Source of the DNA: Pukyongiella litopenaei
Lineage (GTDB): Bacteria; Pseudomonadota; Alphaproteobacteria; Rhodobacterales; Rhodobacteraceae
DNA length: 64,000 nt
NCBI RefSeq assembly: GCF_003008555.2
Contig: NZ_CP043619.1
Coordinates: forward strand, 103,435-167,434
Direction: 5' to 3'
The notes beneath the pieces were generated by a model. The model had not been told where the DNA came from and made no database searches. It saw only the letters and a program-made list of their open reading frames with translations. Each line of letters starts with the position of its first letter. Position 1 is the first letter of the stretch. The position numbers and the translations under genes are program-made. Of this stretch, positions 34,766 to 42,876 are shown in pieces.

Positions 34766-34786
34766 GACAAATCATATGATTTTGTC
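34766..34786. promoter_or_regulatory. MarR-type operator palindrome between the ligase operon and maoC-marR
   Basis: A 21-base near-perfect palindrome centred on CATATG: GACAAATC at the left and GATTTTGTC at the right, with one extra T. It lies in the 176-bp divergent intergenic region, 103 bases before the ligase start and 54 before maoC. Size and symmetry fit a MarR dimer, and marR is the second gene of the rightward unit, so autoregulation and control of the ligase operon are likely. A related TCATATG core is at 45851-45857 upstream of the TRAP operon. Confidence 0.7.
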
Positions 34787-34839
34787 TACTGTTCGAAGGT
34801 GGTTTTTCGAATCCACCTCACCTTCTGAAAGGAAACGCG

Positions 34840-35328
34840 ATGCACGGAATGTTTTTCGACGATGTCACGGTCGGCCAGATTTTTGAAACCAAGGCAGTTA
34901 CCGTGTCGAAGACCGACATTCTAAACTTTGCCAATGGTTTCGACCCTAATCTGTTTCACCTCGACACGGCGGTCGCGAGGTGCCATGGATTTCCGGATGT
35001 TATCGCAGCGGGGATGCACACGCTTTCGCTGAGCATGAAACTGTTTTTTGACCTGAACCTCTGGGATGACGCGGTGCTGCCATCCCCGGGGATAGACAAC
35101 GTACGTTGGCTTCGTCCGGTTCTGCCGGATACCTGTCTGTTCGTGAAAGCAAAGGTTTCTGAAGTGCTGCCCTCGAGATCGAAACCGGACCGCGGTATAA
35201 TTAAGGTTCACCAAGAGACACTGGAACAAAGCACCGGCGCAGTGCTCTTGAGCCTGGATGCAATGCACCGGCTGAAGCGGCGGCCTGCAAGCACTCACCC
35301 AGCATCCAAGAAGGAAGACGCGGCATGA
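34840..35328 (+). CDS. MaoC-like hot-dog hydratase
   Basis: A 162-residue protein with the MaoC/R-hydratase layout: FFDDVTVGQIFETKAVTVSKTDI, then NGFDPNLFHLDTAVA holding the catalytic Asp and His, and a second segment VIAAGMHTLSLSMKL. It would hydrate an enoyl-CoA or a related unsaturated intermediate. AAAGGAAACGCG precedes the ATG. Its stop overlaps the marR start (ATGA), so enzyme and regulator are co-translated. Confidence 0.87.
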   Translation: MHGMFFDDVTVGQIFETKAVTVSKTDILNFANGFDPNLFHLDTAVARCHGFPDVIAAGMHTLSLSMKLFFDLNLWDDAVLPSPGIDNVRWLRPVLPDTCLFVKAKVSEVLPSRSKPDRGIIKVHQETLEQSTGAVLLSLDAMHRLKRRPASTHPASKKEDAA

Positions 35329-35801
35329 CCGGACCCGAACAGAAAGAACCGATCATGGCTTCTGAACAAGAGATGATCGATTTCGAGAGTTTTCTTCCGT
35401 ATTATTTTCACTTGATCGCCGAGGGACTGAGCCAGCGGTTCCGCACGATTCTGAAGCCTCACGGCGTGACCATCCGAAGATGGCGCATTCTCATGGTTCT
35501 CATGACAAGTGGCACCTGCAACATGACCGAGCTCAGAGAGAAATCCCTGATCGAGCAATCAGCGCTCAGCCGTGTCGTGGACCAGATGGAGCGTGACAAC
35601 CTTGTCGTCCGCCGCCCAAAGGCCGGCGACAACCGCATCATCGAGGTATTTCTGACCGATCAGGGCCGCAAGAGTTACTTCGATCTGGTTCCTGCGGCGC
35701 GAACCTATGCCGAGAGCATCGTGGACGGGATTCCAAAACGAGAACGGCAGGCGCTTCTCAATTCTCTGAGAAAGATCCTGCATAACCTAGAAAAGAACTA
35801 G
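35325..35801 (+). CDS. MarR-family transcriptional regulator
   Basis: A 158-residue dimeric repressor with the winged helix at about residues 45-110 (ILMVLMTSGTCNMTELREKS, SALSRVVDQMERDNLVVR, GDNRIIEVFLTDQGR) between helical dimerisation parts. MarR repressors release DNA on binding aromatic ligands or CoA thioesters. The palindrome at 34766-34786 is the obvious operator. Confidence 0.92.
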   Translation: MTGPEQKEPIMASEQEMIDFESFLPYYFHLIAEGLSQRFRTILKPHGVTIRRWRILMVLMTSGTCNMTELREKSLIEQSALSRVVDQMERDNLVVRRPKAGDNRIIEVFLTDQGRKSYFDLVPAARTYAESIVDGIPKRERQALLNSLRKILHNLEKN

Positions 35802-36008
35802 GAGACAGCCAGGGTCGGGGGAGCGGACGCCCCTTCCTGTCGGCAGCGGAACGTGCCGACGTGATGTTTGCTAAGTGCATCACAAAAGCACAGAGCATCC
35901 ACGGCATCGACAATGCTGTTGACCGGACCGGTCTCATGCTTCTCATGCGCGCCGCCGGCAAGGTCTTACGGAATTCGAAAGACCAATAGATCTCCGACAT
36001 CCGCGTTC

Positions 36009-37382
36009 TCATGCCAGCATCGCGTCGATTTCGTCTTGGGTTCCAATTCCCAACTTGACCGCTGCTTCTCTGACACTTCCCTGCTCGACCAGCGCCATCT
36101 TGGCAACTTCGGCGGCTACCGAATAGCCGAGGTAAGGCACCAGCATGGTTGCCAGGACCAGACTATTTTCGAGCATATCTTCGCAAAGCGCGGCATCGGC
36201 CTGAATACCCTGCACGCATTTCGTGGCAAGGGTATCCATGGCATTGCCCAAGATCCTCATGCTTTGCAGAATATTCAGGATTATGACCGGTTCAAAGGCA
36301 TTCAACTGCAATTGTCCGGCTTCCGCCGCCATGGTGACAGTCAGGTCATTGCCGATGACCTGAAACGCCACTTGGTTGACGACCTCGGGGATCACCGGGT
36401 TCACCTTGCCGGGCATGATCGAAGACCCGGCCTGGACAGGTGGCAGCCCGATTTCGTTGAACCCCGACCGCGGGCCGGAAGACAACAGCCGCAGGTCGTT
36501 GCATATCTTGGACAGTTTCACCGCGATGCGCTTCAGCACGCTGGAAAAGGTGACATAGGCCCCCGTGTCCGACGACGCTTCGATCAGGTCGCCTGCCAGC
36601 TTCACCGGCAGTCCGGTGAGGCGCGAGAGCTCCGCCACCACTGCCTCGGCATACCCGTCGGGCGTATTGACCTGGGTTCCAATCGCTGTGCCACCGAGGT
36701 TCACTTCGAGAAGGAGGTGTTTCAGCCGCCCGATGATCTCGACATCTTCGTGAATGGTCACGGCGAACCCCGTGAACTCCTGTCCAAGCGTCATCGGAAC
36801 GGCGTCCTGTAACTGCGTCCGGCCGATTTTTCTGATGTCGCAGAACGCGGCGGCTCGATCCCGGAAGGCTTCGGCCAGGCGCATCTGCGCTGCGGAAAAA
36901 GCTTCGCATTGCGACACGATGGCCAAGCGCATGGCGGTCGGATAGACGTCGTTTGTAGATTGCGACCTGTTCACGTCATCATTCGGGTGCAGGTGCGCGT
37001 AGTCACCGGGCTGGTGGCCCGACTTGATCAGTCCGAGATTTGCAATGACCTCGTTCATGTTCATATTGGTCGAGGTACCCGCCCCGCCCTGGATCATGTC
37101 GACCCGAAACTCGTCGTGCCAGCAACCGGCGATGATTTCGTCGCACACCTCCTCGATCACGCGCGCCTTCTGCGGTGACAGGACACGCAAGTCGGCGTTC
37201 ACCCGCGCAGCAGCTTTCTTAACCGATGCGAGTGCCCGGACAAACTCGGGGAAGTGCGACAAAGGCATGCCGGAGATCGGAAAGTTCTCGATCGCGCGCT
37301 GGGTGTTGATGCCCCACAGGCAGGTTCGCGGCAAATCCATCGGTCCAAGACTGTCGTGCTCAGTCCGGATGTCGTGTTTCAT
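36009..37382 (-). CDS. aspA: Aspartate ammonia-lyase (aspartase/fumarase superfamily)
   Basis: A 457-residue protein with the superfamily signature GSSIMPGKVNPVIPEVVNQV followed by GNDLTVTMAAEAGQLQLN, which is the aspartase rather than class II fumarase form. TSTNMNMNEVIAN and the GRTQLQDAVPMTLGQEF segment are also typical. It would interconvert aspartate and fumarate plus ammonia, or act on a related amino acid such as a substituted aspartate. It is the last gene of the long minus-strand operon, downstream of a hydantoin-racemase-like gene, so its substrate may be a pathway intermediate. Confidence 0.88.
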   Translation of the reverse strand: MKHDIRTEHDSLGPMDLPRTCLWGINTQRAIENFPISGMPLSHFPEFVRALASVKKAAARVNADLRVLSPQKARVIEEVCDEIIAGCWHDEFRVDMIQGGAGTSTNMNMNEVIANLGLIKSGHQPGDYAHLHPNDDVNRSQSTNDVYPTAMRLAIVSQCEAFSAAQMRLAEAFRDRAAAFCDIRKIGRTQLQDAVPMTLGQEFTGFAVTIHEDVEIIGRLKHLLLEVNLGGTAIGTQVNTPDGYAEAVVAELSRLTGLPVKLAGDLIEASSDTGAYVTFSSVLKRIAVKLSKICNDLRLLSSGPRSGFNEIGLPPVQAGSSIMPGKVNPVIPEVVNQVAFQVIGNDLTVTMAAEAGQLQLNAFEPVIILNILQSMRILGNAMDTLATKCVQGIQADAALCEDMLENSLVLATMLVPYLGYSVAAEVAKMALVEQGSVREAAVKLGIGTQDEIDAMLA

Positions 37383-37517
37383 GTCGTGGAAACCTGTTCT
37401 TGGCGCTCTGGCCAATGGTGTGCGCCGCGCCGGATCGGCGCGACGCGATCGGAAAGGGTGCAAATGCCGGTCTGCCTGCTCTTGCTCGGGAGGAAGCAAG
37501 GACAGTCTTGCGAACCC

Positions 37518-38324
37518 TTACTCCGATTTCAGCGATAGGCTGGATTTCCGACCATTGGCCACCAACTCCCTGAAGTCGCGGATCGCCTGGTCCGGCGACA
37601 GGTTGCAGTGCTGACCGCGGCAGATTCCGGTGCCATTCAGACGCGCTAGGCGCACCTGCATCTCGGCGCTGAAAAGCGTGACGGCGGCCGAATTCACGAC
37701 GGGTGCAGGCCCGACCGTCATGCCGAACTCGGAGCCGACCAGCATTGCCGGGAGAATGCCGGCGGCGACGATGACATCGGCCCCCTTGTCGACCATTGGC
37801 TGCGCTGCAGAGCGGAACGCGCCAAGCATCCGCGCCTTGGCCTCCGGATCACCCGCGAAGGCATCGGAAAAATCGGATGGCTGCCCGTTCATCCCTGCCA
37901 CATGCACGACCCGGTCGCTTAGACCGTAGAGCGCGGCCTGTTCCAGATGATGAGACCTGTACAGTTCGTCCAGCGAAACCAGGCCGATGGTCCGACCAAG
38001 CTGCGCTGCGAAATGCATCGTGACCTCTCCGGCGCCGATGACAGGAATGTCCACGGCTGATTTCATCTCGTAGAGACTGGGGTCCTGGAAATGCCCCATG
38101 ACCACGGCGTCATACTCCGCTTCGGCTGCGGCAATGGCATTGTCGATCGCCAGCACGGCACACCTCAGCTCGGACAAGCGGCTGAACGCTCGATCCGGCG
38201 GCGTAATGCCAAACACCTCTACTGTCGTGCCGGGCGACGCGATTGCGTTGAGGTCCCGCGCCAGCTTTTCCATGTACGGCGCGCTTGCCGTCTCATCCAC
38301 GAAACTTTGCCAGAAAATCCGCAT
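37518..38324 (-). CDS. Asp/Glu/hydantoin racemase-fold protein lacking catalytic cysteines (paralogue 1)
   Basis: A 268-residue member of the Asp/Glu/hydantoin racemase superfamily (MRIFWQSFVDETASAPYMEKL, VEVFGITPPD, PVIGAGEVTMHFA). Hydantoin racemases have Cys in the segment usually written VIACFGDPGL and a second Cys in GCAGM. Here these read VMGHFQDPSL (His78) and VAAGILPAM (around residue 187), so both catalytic cysteines are gone. It is a paralogue of the protein at 42100-42873, which shows the same replacements. It is therefore unlikely to be a two-Cys racemase; a lyase, isomerase or hydrolase role is open. Confidence 0.85.
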   Translation of the reverse strand: MRIFWQSFVDETASAPYMEKLARDLNAIASPGTTVEVFGITPPDRAFSRLSELRCAVLAIDNAIAAAEAEYDAVVMGHFQDPSLYEMKSAVDIPVIGAGEVTMHFAAQLGRTIGLVSLDELYRSHHLEQAALYGLSDRVVHVAGMNGQPSDFSDAFAGDPEAKARMLGAFRSAAQPMVDKGADVIVAAGILPAMLVGSEFGMTVGPAPVVNSAAVTLFSAEMQVRLARLNGTGICRGQHCNLSPDQAIRDFRELVANGRKSSLSLKSE

Positions 38325-38347
38325 TTTTCCACTCTCCGATTGCAATG

Positions 38348-39130
38348 TTATTCTGCATCCGCCAGCGCGAGAACCCGAAGCGGACTGCCCGAGCCTTCGA
38401 GAACCTTGAGCGGGGCCGAAACGATGATCGTCCCCTTCACTGGCAGCTTGTCGAGGTTTGTCAGGCATTGAAGCCCGTATTTTCCAGCGCCGTGCAGAAG
38501 ATTGTGCGCAGGAAAGGGAAGCGAGAAGTTCCCTGCCAAACCCGCGTCGGTACCGATCGTTTCGGTACCAAAGCCGATTATATCGCGCTCCTTGATCAGC
38601 CACCGGATCGCCTCTTCGGTCGGGCCGGGGGTGTGGGCGCCGTCATCCTTCAGATTGGCATATTCGGCACCGCTTTTCTTGTACCAATCGGTGCGCATCA
38701 GGACCCACCATCCGGCGGGAATCTTCCCGTTCACCTCTTCCCATTTCAACAGGTCGTCGACGGTCAGAAGGTAATTGGGATCGGCCGCGCTTTCACGCGA
38801 GCAATCAATGATACAGGCGGGGCGGATCATCGGGTCCAACGGCATGGTGTCGACCGTGTTCCGCGGCAAGTCGCGCCCGGTGACCCAATGCGCCGGCGCA
38901 TCGAAATGGGTGCCGGTATGTTCCGAGAAGGTCAGCTTGTTCCAATACCAAGAAGGCCCGGCGGCGTCGTATCTTGCCAGCCGCTCGATCTTCACCGGAG
39001 TTGCCTGGGCAAATTCCGGCGGCAGCACCAAGGTCGGAAAATCCGGCGAGAGGGTGTGCGTCAGATCGACGATCCGCAGCGCCCCCGTTGCAAGGGCCTC
39101 GGCCAATATATGCTGTACCGACTGGGTCAT
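38348..39130 (-). CDS. Cyclase-family metal hydrolase (kynurenine-formamidase-like)
   Basis: A 260-residue protein of the cyclase family with the metal-binding motif HTGTHFDAPAHW (HxGTHxDxPxH) at about residues 70-81 and IVDLTHTLSPDFP at the N-terminus. Relatives include KynB (N-formylkynurenine formamidase) and isatin hydrolase, which open amide bonds in indole-derived compounds; the latter fits an indole-ring substrate, but the family is broad. GGAGGATAAATC precedes the ATG. It sits between the DUF35-SDR fusion and a racemase-fold gene. Confidence 0.88.
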   Translation of the reverse strand: MTQSVQHILAEALATGALRIVDLTHTLSPDFPTLVLPPEFAQATPVKIERLARYDAAGPSWYWNKLTFSEHTGTHFDAPAHWVTGRDLPRNTVDTMPLDPMIRPACIIDCSRESAADPNYLLTVDDLLKWEEVNGKIPAGWWVLMRTDWYKKSGAEYANLKDDGAHTPGPTEEAIRWLIKERDIIGFGTETIGTDAGLAGNFSLPFPAHNLLHGAGKYGLQCLTNLDKLPVKGTIIVSAPLKVLEGSGSPLRVLALADAE

Positions 39131-39133
39131 GAT

Positions 39134-40390
39134 TTATCCTCCGGGTCTTGTGGCTGCGATTTCGCGTTCTGCGGCCTTGGGGTTGGACAGCAATCTTTCA
39201 TGGATATCCTGTGCGACGGCGCCGACATGCACATCTTCGAGCCCCCGTTTCAGGCCATCGACAATGCTCCGCGAAAGCACCCGCGCCGTGACCCGGGGTT
39301 GCGGCATCGTCTGGAGCCATTCGGACTCCGACGCGCCGGTCAGCACGTTCATCATCCGAATGCCGCCCTGCCGTAACTCGGCCCGCAGGCTGTGCGACAA
39401 GTTCAGCGCGGCGGCATGCGCCATGCTGTATCCGGCAAAAACGGCCGACGGTGTTTGTGCATAGACCGAAAGCACGTTAACCCAAGCCGCCGCGCCGGTG
39501 TCGCCGTCGGCGCCCCGCGCGGCCATGATCGGAGCGAAGCGTGTGGCCAGCCGCATCAGCCCCATGGCGACCACATCCATGGCCTCTGCCGTGTGGCTAA
39601 GTTGCCCGGGCGCAAGATACCCGCCAGGGCGGATGTGATCCGTGGTATTGATCAGGATCTCGGTCTTGGCGGCATAGGCGTGGCTCAGTTCAAAGACCGA
39701 CCGTTCGCTGCGCACATCCAGCGGCACAAGCTTCACCTTCTTGAGTTGGATCAGCTCATCGCCCGCCGGGAACGGTTTCCAATCGTCAGGGACGCCGACG
39801 AACACCTTGCGCGCGCCGGCCTTCAGCAGGTCCTTGACCAGAGCGGGCGTCACCGGGTTGCGACCATCGGTGATAAGAATCCGGCGATGCCGGGGATCGG
39901 CGGTCATCTCGCGCCATTGCGGATCGTCCATGTATGTGGCCTCGCTGCCTTCGGGCGCGGCGTAAAAGACCGCCTGCCCTGCCTTGTCGAGCTTCAGGCT
40001 CATGGTGACCTTTCCACTTTCTTCGCAGCCGTAATGCGCATGGGCGAGAACGATCGGACCGCAATCGAGCCGAACCAGCGCCACGCGCCACGGCGCGCGC
40101 TCGCGGAAGTAGGTCAGAAAGGGAACCTCTGCCTCGGTCAGCGACAGGACCGTGCCGCCGGTCGCCGCATCGCCAAGTGAAAATTCCCCCGCCAGACACA
40201 CTGGACAGCAGTCGTGCGCTGGTGCCACGAAGGTACCGCAACTGCGGCATTGCAAAAGTGCGAACCGGCCCTCGGCAGCGGCTTGCGCCAGCATATGTGC
40301 CTGACGGCTGCGCGCCTGTGGGGGCAGCGTGACTTGACGAGTTCTCTCAAGCGGGTCCTTGTTGCCAGGAACGTCCAGTGGTCTGAACAT
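39134..40390 (-). CDS. DUF35 OB-fold/zinc-ribbon protein fused to a degenerate SDR domain
   Basis: A 418-residue fusion. Residues about 28-150 form a DUF35 protein: a zinc ribbon (LQCRSCGTFVAPAHDCCPVC) then an OB fold (VALVRLDCGPIVLAHAHYG). From about 185 follows a Rossmann domain of the short-chain dehydrogenase type (HRRILITDGRNPVTPALVKDLLKAGARKVFVG). The SDR Gly-rich loop is poor and the usual YxxxK appears as YSMAH, so the Lys is replaced. DUF35 proteins partner thiolase-like enzymes, and the thiolase-like gene lies directly upstream. The ATG at 40390 is preferred because GGAGG lies six bases before it; 40393 is possible. Confidence 0.85.
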   Translation of the reverse strand: MFRPLDVPGNKDPLERTRQVTLPPQARSRQAHMLAQAAAEGRFALLQCRSCGTFVAPAHDCCPVCLAGEFSLGDAATGGTVLSLTEAEVPFLTYFRERAPWRVALVRLDCGPIVLAHAHYGCEESGKVTMSLKLDKAGQAVFYAAPEGSEATYMDDPQWREMTADPRHRRILITDGRNPVTPALVKDLLKAGARKVFVGVPDDWKPFPAGDELIQLKKVKLVPLDVRSERSVFELSHAYAAKTEILINTTDHIRPGGYLAPGQLSHTAEAMDVVAMGLMRLATRFAPIMAARGADGDTGAAAWVNVLSVYAQTPSAVFAGYSMAHAAALNLSHSLRAELRQGGIRMMNVLTGASESEWLQTMPQPRVTARVLSRSIVDGLKRGLEDVHVGAVAQDIHERLLSNPKAAEREIAATRPGG

Positions 40391-41565
40391 CATGCACCTC
40401 CCGATAGGATGACGGCGGCCGACGCGAGTCCCCGGTCGTAGTTGATCATTCCAAACCCGGCAGCCATCGCATGCTGTGCCTTTGCAACCTGGGTTCCCCC
40501 GGCCTGGTCCGTGACCTGTCGCACGGCTTCGACAAGGCCCAAAAAACCGCCCGCGACACCCGCTTGCCCTGCCGAAAGCTGCCCGCCAGAGGTGTTGTGC
40601 GGGAAACTGCCCTCGATGGTCAGGTCGTGCTGTTGAACGAAATCCGATCCCTCGCCCTTCTTGCAAAAGCCGAGATCCTCGAACTGCATCATCGAGATGA
40701 AAGGATAATCATCATAGGTCTCCAGCACGTCGATCTGCGCGGGCTCCAGCCCGGACATCGTGTAAAGCTCGCCGATATCGGCGGCCCAGCCCCCGCGTTC
40801 CTGAACCGCGTCCTCGGAAAACGCATTATGACGCTCGATCGTGGCGCTGATCCGGGCGAAGGGCAGTCCTTGCGCGCGGGCTGCCGCCTCGCGCATGACC
40901 AGAAACCCTTCGGCGCCAGCACAGGGCATGACGCAATCGAACAGGTGGATCGGCGCGGAGATCGCGCGCGCGTTCATGTAGGTGTCCAGATCCAGCGGAG
41001 TCTTGAACAGCGCATTTTGGTTTTTCAACGCGTTGGCACGCTGCGCGACGGCGATCTTACCGAAATCCTCGCGGCGCGCGCCGTATTTGCGCATGTAGTT
41101 CGAGGCGATCAGCGCAAAACTGGTGTTCGGCCCCCCTGCACCATAAGGAAACACGCCATCCTGCGAAAACCGCGAGAACGACTTCAGCGACTCCTCGAAA
41201 CTGTCGACGGCATTGGTGTCTGCGCCGATGCAGGCGACGATATCCGCATCGCCCATCTGCACTGCGCGGGCGGCACGGCGCAGCGCAACAATCGCGGCCA
41301 CGCCGCCGAACGGCAGGAAATCGATGAACCTTGGTGAAACGCCGAAATGTTGCGTCAAGCCGATCACGCTGTCCGGGGCGGTCGAGAAGCTCCCGACCGA
41401 CAGCCCGTCGATGTCACGGTGGCCGAGCCCCGCGCCATTGGCCAGTGCCGCCAAGGCGCGCCCGATCCACCAGATCGTGCTCTCCGATGAATACCTCCTG
41501 TAGGGGACGGTCACTGGCGTGGTGATCACCACATCGTTGTAGGGGTGTCTTGATGGATTGCTCAT
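40390..41565 (-). CDS. Thiolase-like protein without catalytic Cys (SCP-x/Ltp2 type)
   Basis: A 391-residue thiolase-fold protein. Family landmarks: GHRDIDGLSVGSFS, MGDADIVACIGADTN, ETYDDYPFISMMQFEDLGF and NTSGGQLSAGQAGVAGGF. The nucleophilic Cys position of true thiolases reads FLPFGGVAAIVAL, and the C-terminal HP motif is absent. Cys-less thiolase-like proteins such as Ltp2 act with a DUF35 protein as retro-aldolases in steroid side-chain degradation. The DUF35 fusion overlaps it by one base, so an aldol cleavage of a CoA thioester is a strong inference. Confidence 0.85.
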   Translation of the reverse strand: MSNPSRHPYNDVVITTPVTVPYRRYSSESTIWWIGRALAALANGAGLGHRDIDGLSVGSFSTAPDSVIGLTQHFGVSPRFIDFLPFGGVAAIVALRRAARAVQMGDADIVACIGADTNAVDSFEESLKSFSRFSQDGVFPYGAGGPNTSFALIASNYMRKYGARREDFGKIAVAQRANALKNQNALFKTPLDLDTYMNARAISAPIHLFDCVMPCAGAEGFLVMREAAARAQGLPFARISATIERHNAFSEDAVQERGGWAADIGELYTMSGLEPAQIDVLETYDDYPFISMMQFEDLGFCKKGEGSDFVQQHDLTIEGSFPHNTSGGQLSAGQAGVAGGFLGLVEAVRQVTDQAGGTQVAKAQHAMAAGFGMINYDRGLASAAVILSGGA

Positions 41566-41598
41566 TCTGGCCGAACTCCCGGGCGCGCTGGCGTTACG

Positions 41599-42030
41599 TC
41601 AGGTGACCGCCGTGAGCTTCACGTCGATGTTCCCGCGCGTTGCGTTGGAGTACGGGCACCGTTCATGGGCACCGGCAAGCACCTTGTCGGCCACGTCCTG
41701 CTCAAGCCCGGGCATGTTGACCACCAATTCGACGGTCAGCGCATATCCGACTTCGATCGGCCCCATGCCAACCTTGGCGGAGACCGAGGTCTCGGCGGGG
41801 AGGCTGATCTTCGAGGTCCGCGCGACCAGCTTTACCGCGCCGAGGAAGCAGGCCGAGTAGCCGGCGCCGAAAAGCTGTTCGGGGTTCGTGCCTTCGCCGC
41901 CCGGTCCGCCCATTTCCTTGGGAATGACGAGGGCCACGTCGAGATTTCCGTCGTCGCTGCGGGACCGCCCGTCGCGTCCGCCCTGCGATGTCACGGTGGT
42001 TTCGTAAATGATTTTCTTAGGCGTTTTCAT
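41599..42030 (-). CDS. ohr: Ohr/OsmC-family peroxiredoxin-like protein
   Basis: A 143-residue protein with the two Ohr cysteines in GAGYSACFLGAVKLVA and AHERCPYSNATRGN, and the GGPGGEGTNPEQLF segment. Ohr reduces organic hydroperoxides. Its place within the catabolic operon suggests protection from peroxide by-products or detoxification of a reactive intermediate. AGAAGGAAG precedes the ATG. Confidence 0.9.
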   Translation of the reverse strand: MKTPKKIIYETTVTSQGGRDGRSRSDDGNLDVALVIPKEMGGPGGEGTNPEQLFGAGYSACFLGAVKLVARTSKISLPAETSVSAKVGMGPIEVGYALTVELVVNMPGLEQDVADKVLAGAHERCPYSNATRGNIDVKLTAVT

Positions 42031-42099
42031 TCTGTGTCTTCCTTCTACTTTGGATGATGTGTGTGAACACGCGGACCTGCGCCCGGCGCGGTGCAACCG

Positions 42100-42873
42100 T
42101 CACAACCCTTTGGGATTCTCGATGAATTCTTGGAGGATGTCGGGCGGCGGCTGGACGAATTCGCCGCTGCGGCTCACCCGCAGGCCCGTCATCTCCTTCA
42201 GCCGCACCGCCAGCTCGGCCCGTTTGAGAACCACAGGTACGCCATTCAGAACCGGCGCGCCCTCCACGCAATGTGCATGAAGGCGATTGAAGGCCAGCAT
42301 GGGAATTCCCCCCCCGGGAACCAGCACATCCAGACCCGCGTCGACGGCGTCGCGCATCTCGTCCTCGAACTTGGCCGCGATGGTATCCAGCATCTCGTCC
42401 GACGAGAGTGCCTCCATCACCTGCCCTGGCTCGAACCGCATGCTCAGGAGTTCCGGGACCCGGGATTCGAGGCAGTATTTCCGGATCTGGTGCCGGAACC
42501 ATGGATCGTAACGCCGGTTAAAGGACACCACGCCGATCCGCTGTCCAAGCTCGCAAGCCTGCAACAAGGACGCTTCGCCCAGGCCAAGCACAGGGATGTC
42601 GACAGCGGCGCGGCACTCGTAAAGGCCGGCATCCTGGAAATGGCCGATGACAAAGGCATCATAGCCCTCGGCTTCGGCGCGCATGGCGTTGCAGATCACT
42701 TCCCGGGCGCAGCGAAATTCGACCAGCGAATGTGCGTAGCTGTCATGCGGCGTGATCCCCCGGATATCGACCTCGGTTCCGGGGTCGGCGACGGCCATCA
42801 GGGCAGCCTCCAAGTGGCGCCAGTAAGCGGCGCCGTTTTCCGCATCGACAAAGCTCTGGTACCAAATGCGCAT
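42100..42873 (-). CDS. Asp/Glu/hydantoin racemase-fold protein lacking catalytic cysteines (paralogue 2)
   Basis: A 257-residue paralogue of the protein at 37518-38324 (shared MRI..QSFVD start, GITP..S..H, LGEASLLQACELG). The first catalytic Cys site of hydantoin racemases reads VIGHFQDAGL with His78, and the second reads VPGGGIPML (about 184-192), so both cysteines are replaced as in its partner. It lies between the TRAP transporter genes and ohr, starting 3 bases after dctM. I infer an enzyme acting early on the imported substrate. Confidence 0.85.
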   Translation of the reverse strand: MRIWYQSFVDAENGAAYWRHLEAALMAVADPGTEVDIRGITPHDSYAHSLVEFRCAREVICNAMRAEAEGYDAFVIGHFQDAGLYECRAAVDIPVLGLGEASLLQACELGQRIGVVSFNRRYDPWFRHQIRKYCLESRVPELLSMRFEPGQVMEALSSDEMLDTIAAKFEDEMRDAVDAGLDVLVPGGGIPMLAFNRLHAHCVEGAPVLNGVPVVLKRAELAVRLKEMTGLRVSRSGEFVQPPPDILQEFIENPKGL

Positions 42874-42876
42874 GGA

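Noticed and set aside
35810..35989. Plus-strand frame of about 60 codons between marR and aspartase
   Set aside because: Reads FLSAAERADVMFAKC and so on, somewhat protein-like, but has no start signal and no recognised family; it may be a gene remnant, and I could not support it.
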